The notes beneath the pieces are model-generated. The model ran no database searches, was not told the DNA's origin, and saw only the letters and a list, made by a program, of their open reading frames with translations. A stretch of 16,109 nt of DNA from Treponema sp. (GTDB lineage Bacteria > Spirochaetota > Spirochaetia > Treponematales > Breznakiellaceae). The DNA is taken from assembly GCA_031275035.1 (NCBI GenBank), contig JAISPH010000230.1, forward strand, positions 1 to 16,109, given 5' to 3'. Of this stretch, positions 15,706 to 16,109 are shown one piece after another; position 1 is the stretch's first letter, and the number at the start of each line of letters is the position of its first letter. The translations under genes were made by a program, and so were the position numbers.

Positions 15706-15894
15706 ACCCGCCGCCAGGAAGCCGGATTGCGCCCGCAGGGCGGCGGCAAGGGGCGCAGTAAACGCAGTCCCGGCAGGGGCTGTTTATGGACAATGCAACA
15801 ACGCCCGGCGCAGAACAAAGTTCGCTGCACTGGACAAAGGCCGTTTGCCTTTAGGCAAACGAGCGCGCCGCGGACCGCTGTTTCCAGACTGTCC
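15706..15894. other. Non-coding spacer between the two repeat blocks
   Basis: This stretch shows no convincing gene. It holds a perfect 8-bp hairpin, CGTTTGCC-TTTA-GGCAAACG (15842-15861), without a U run on either side. No tRNA, integrase site or promoter is recognised. Confidence 0.5.
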
Positions 15895-15958
15895 GCCCCC
15901 CGCCTGGAAGTAAAACGAATGCGTGTTACATCCATCCCCCGGCATATATACGCAATTC
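15895..15958. repeat. Header repeat, copy B
   Basis: This is the second copy of the 65-bp header, 342-343 bp to the right of copy A and in the same orientation. Differences include CGCC/TGG for CGCC/CGG, AAAACG for AAAATG, and one missing base in the C-rich stretch before GGCATATATACG. Near-identity suggests a recent duplication or conserved function. Confidence 0.85.
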
Positions 15959-16109
15959 ATCTAACCGCCCCTGCGCCGCATATAGACGTATTTCGTATAT
16001 ATCGCCGCCTCAGCGCATATAGACGTATTGCGTATATATCCCACCCGTCCCGCATATAAGCGGAGTTCGTATATATCCCACCTCAGCGCATATAGGCGCA
16101 GTTCGTCTA
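15941..16109. repeat. Dyad-repeat array, block 2 (five units, open at the window edge)
   Basis: Units start at about 15942, 15978, 16015, 16052 and 16088, a period of 36-37 nt; the last is cut by the edge. Units 2-5 can fold as ATATA-N-N-CG, a 5-nt loop, then CGTNTATAT. For example ATATAGACG-TATTT-CGTATATAT has eight pairs and one G-A mismatch. The fifth unit has GGCG facing CGTC, where the mismatch becomes a pair. The array is not coding and continues beyond the window. Confidence 0.8.

Noticed and set aside
15580..16059. Plus-strand frame encoding Tyr-Ile-Arg-Ser-rich repeats
   Set aside because: The residue pattern is simply the translation of the 36-37-nt DNA repeat. The period of 36-37 nt shifts frame between units, so the protein repeat is not maintained.
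15599..16109. CRISPR array, because of the roughly 36-nt period
   Set aside because: There is no alternation of invariant repeats with unique spacers; the whole unit is repeated imperfectly and no cas genes are present.

Overview
The window is one strongly strand-biased locus: every convincing gene reads on the minus strand, so transcription runs from the right edge to the left edge. It suggests a Gram-negative-type bacterium. Two outer-membrane barrel proteins with signal peptides and a Wzi-family protein imply an outer membrane. A NusG paralogue of LoaP type at the head of a glycan cluster, together with the general gene style, fits a treponeme-like spirochaete, perhaps a gut species. The phylum is an inference, not something the sequence proves.

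In transcription order: (1) a gene-free right end (about 15,440-16,109) with two copies of a 65-bp element, each followed by an array of 36-37-nt dyad repeats; (2) a promoter, a leader hairpin, and a gene for a specialised NusG paralogue (LoaP/RfaH/UpxY type); (3) a soluble CapD/FlaA1-type nucleotide-sugar dehydratase and a DegT-family aminotransferase, overlapping by a few bases; (4) a three-subunit molybdenum-hydroxylase-like complex (large, 2Fe-2S and FAD subunits, all overlapping); (5) a 250-bp leader-like gap with a promoter and a terminator-like hairpin; (6) a tightly packed operon of winged-helix regulator, aroB, a single-POTRA-type outer-membrane barrel protein, UDP-glucose 6-dehydrogenase, a PglK/MsbA-type ABC flippase and a Wzi-family protein; (7) a strong ribosome-binding site and start codon of a next gene that runs after seven codons into 66 G residues at the window edge.

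The coherent theme is a surface polysaccharide or glycoconjugate. The dehydratase and aminotransferase can make a 4-amino-4,6-dideoxy sugar nucleotide, Ugd makes UDP-glucuronate, the ABC protein can flip a lipid-linked glycan, and Wzi can hold the polymer on the outer surface. The NusG paralogue is placed to act as a processive antiterminator of the long operon. The molybdenum-hydroxylase-like genes and aroB do not obviously belong and are the contextual puzzle. Base composition changes abruptly at the ugd/ABC junction: the last two genes are clearly AT-richer than everything upstream.

The best candidates for something new are the dyad-repeat array with its duplicated header, the molybdenum-hydroxylase-like complex with altered active-site motifs, and the poly-G tract at the start of the next gene (contingency locus or sequencing artefact).
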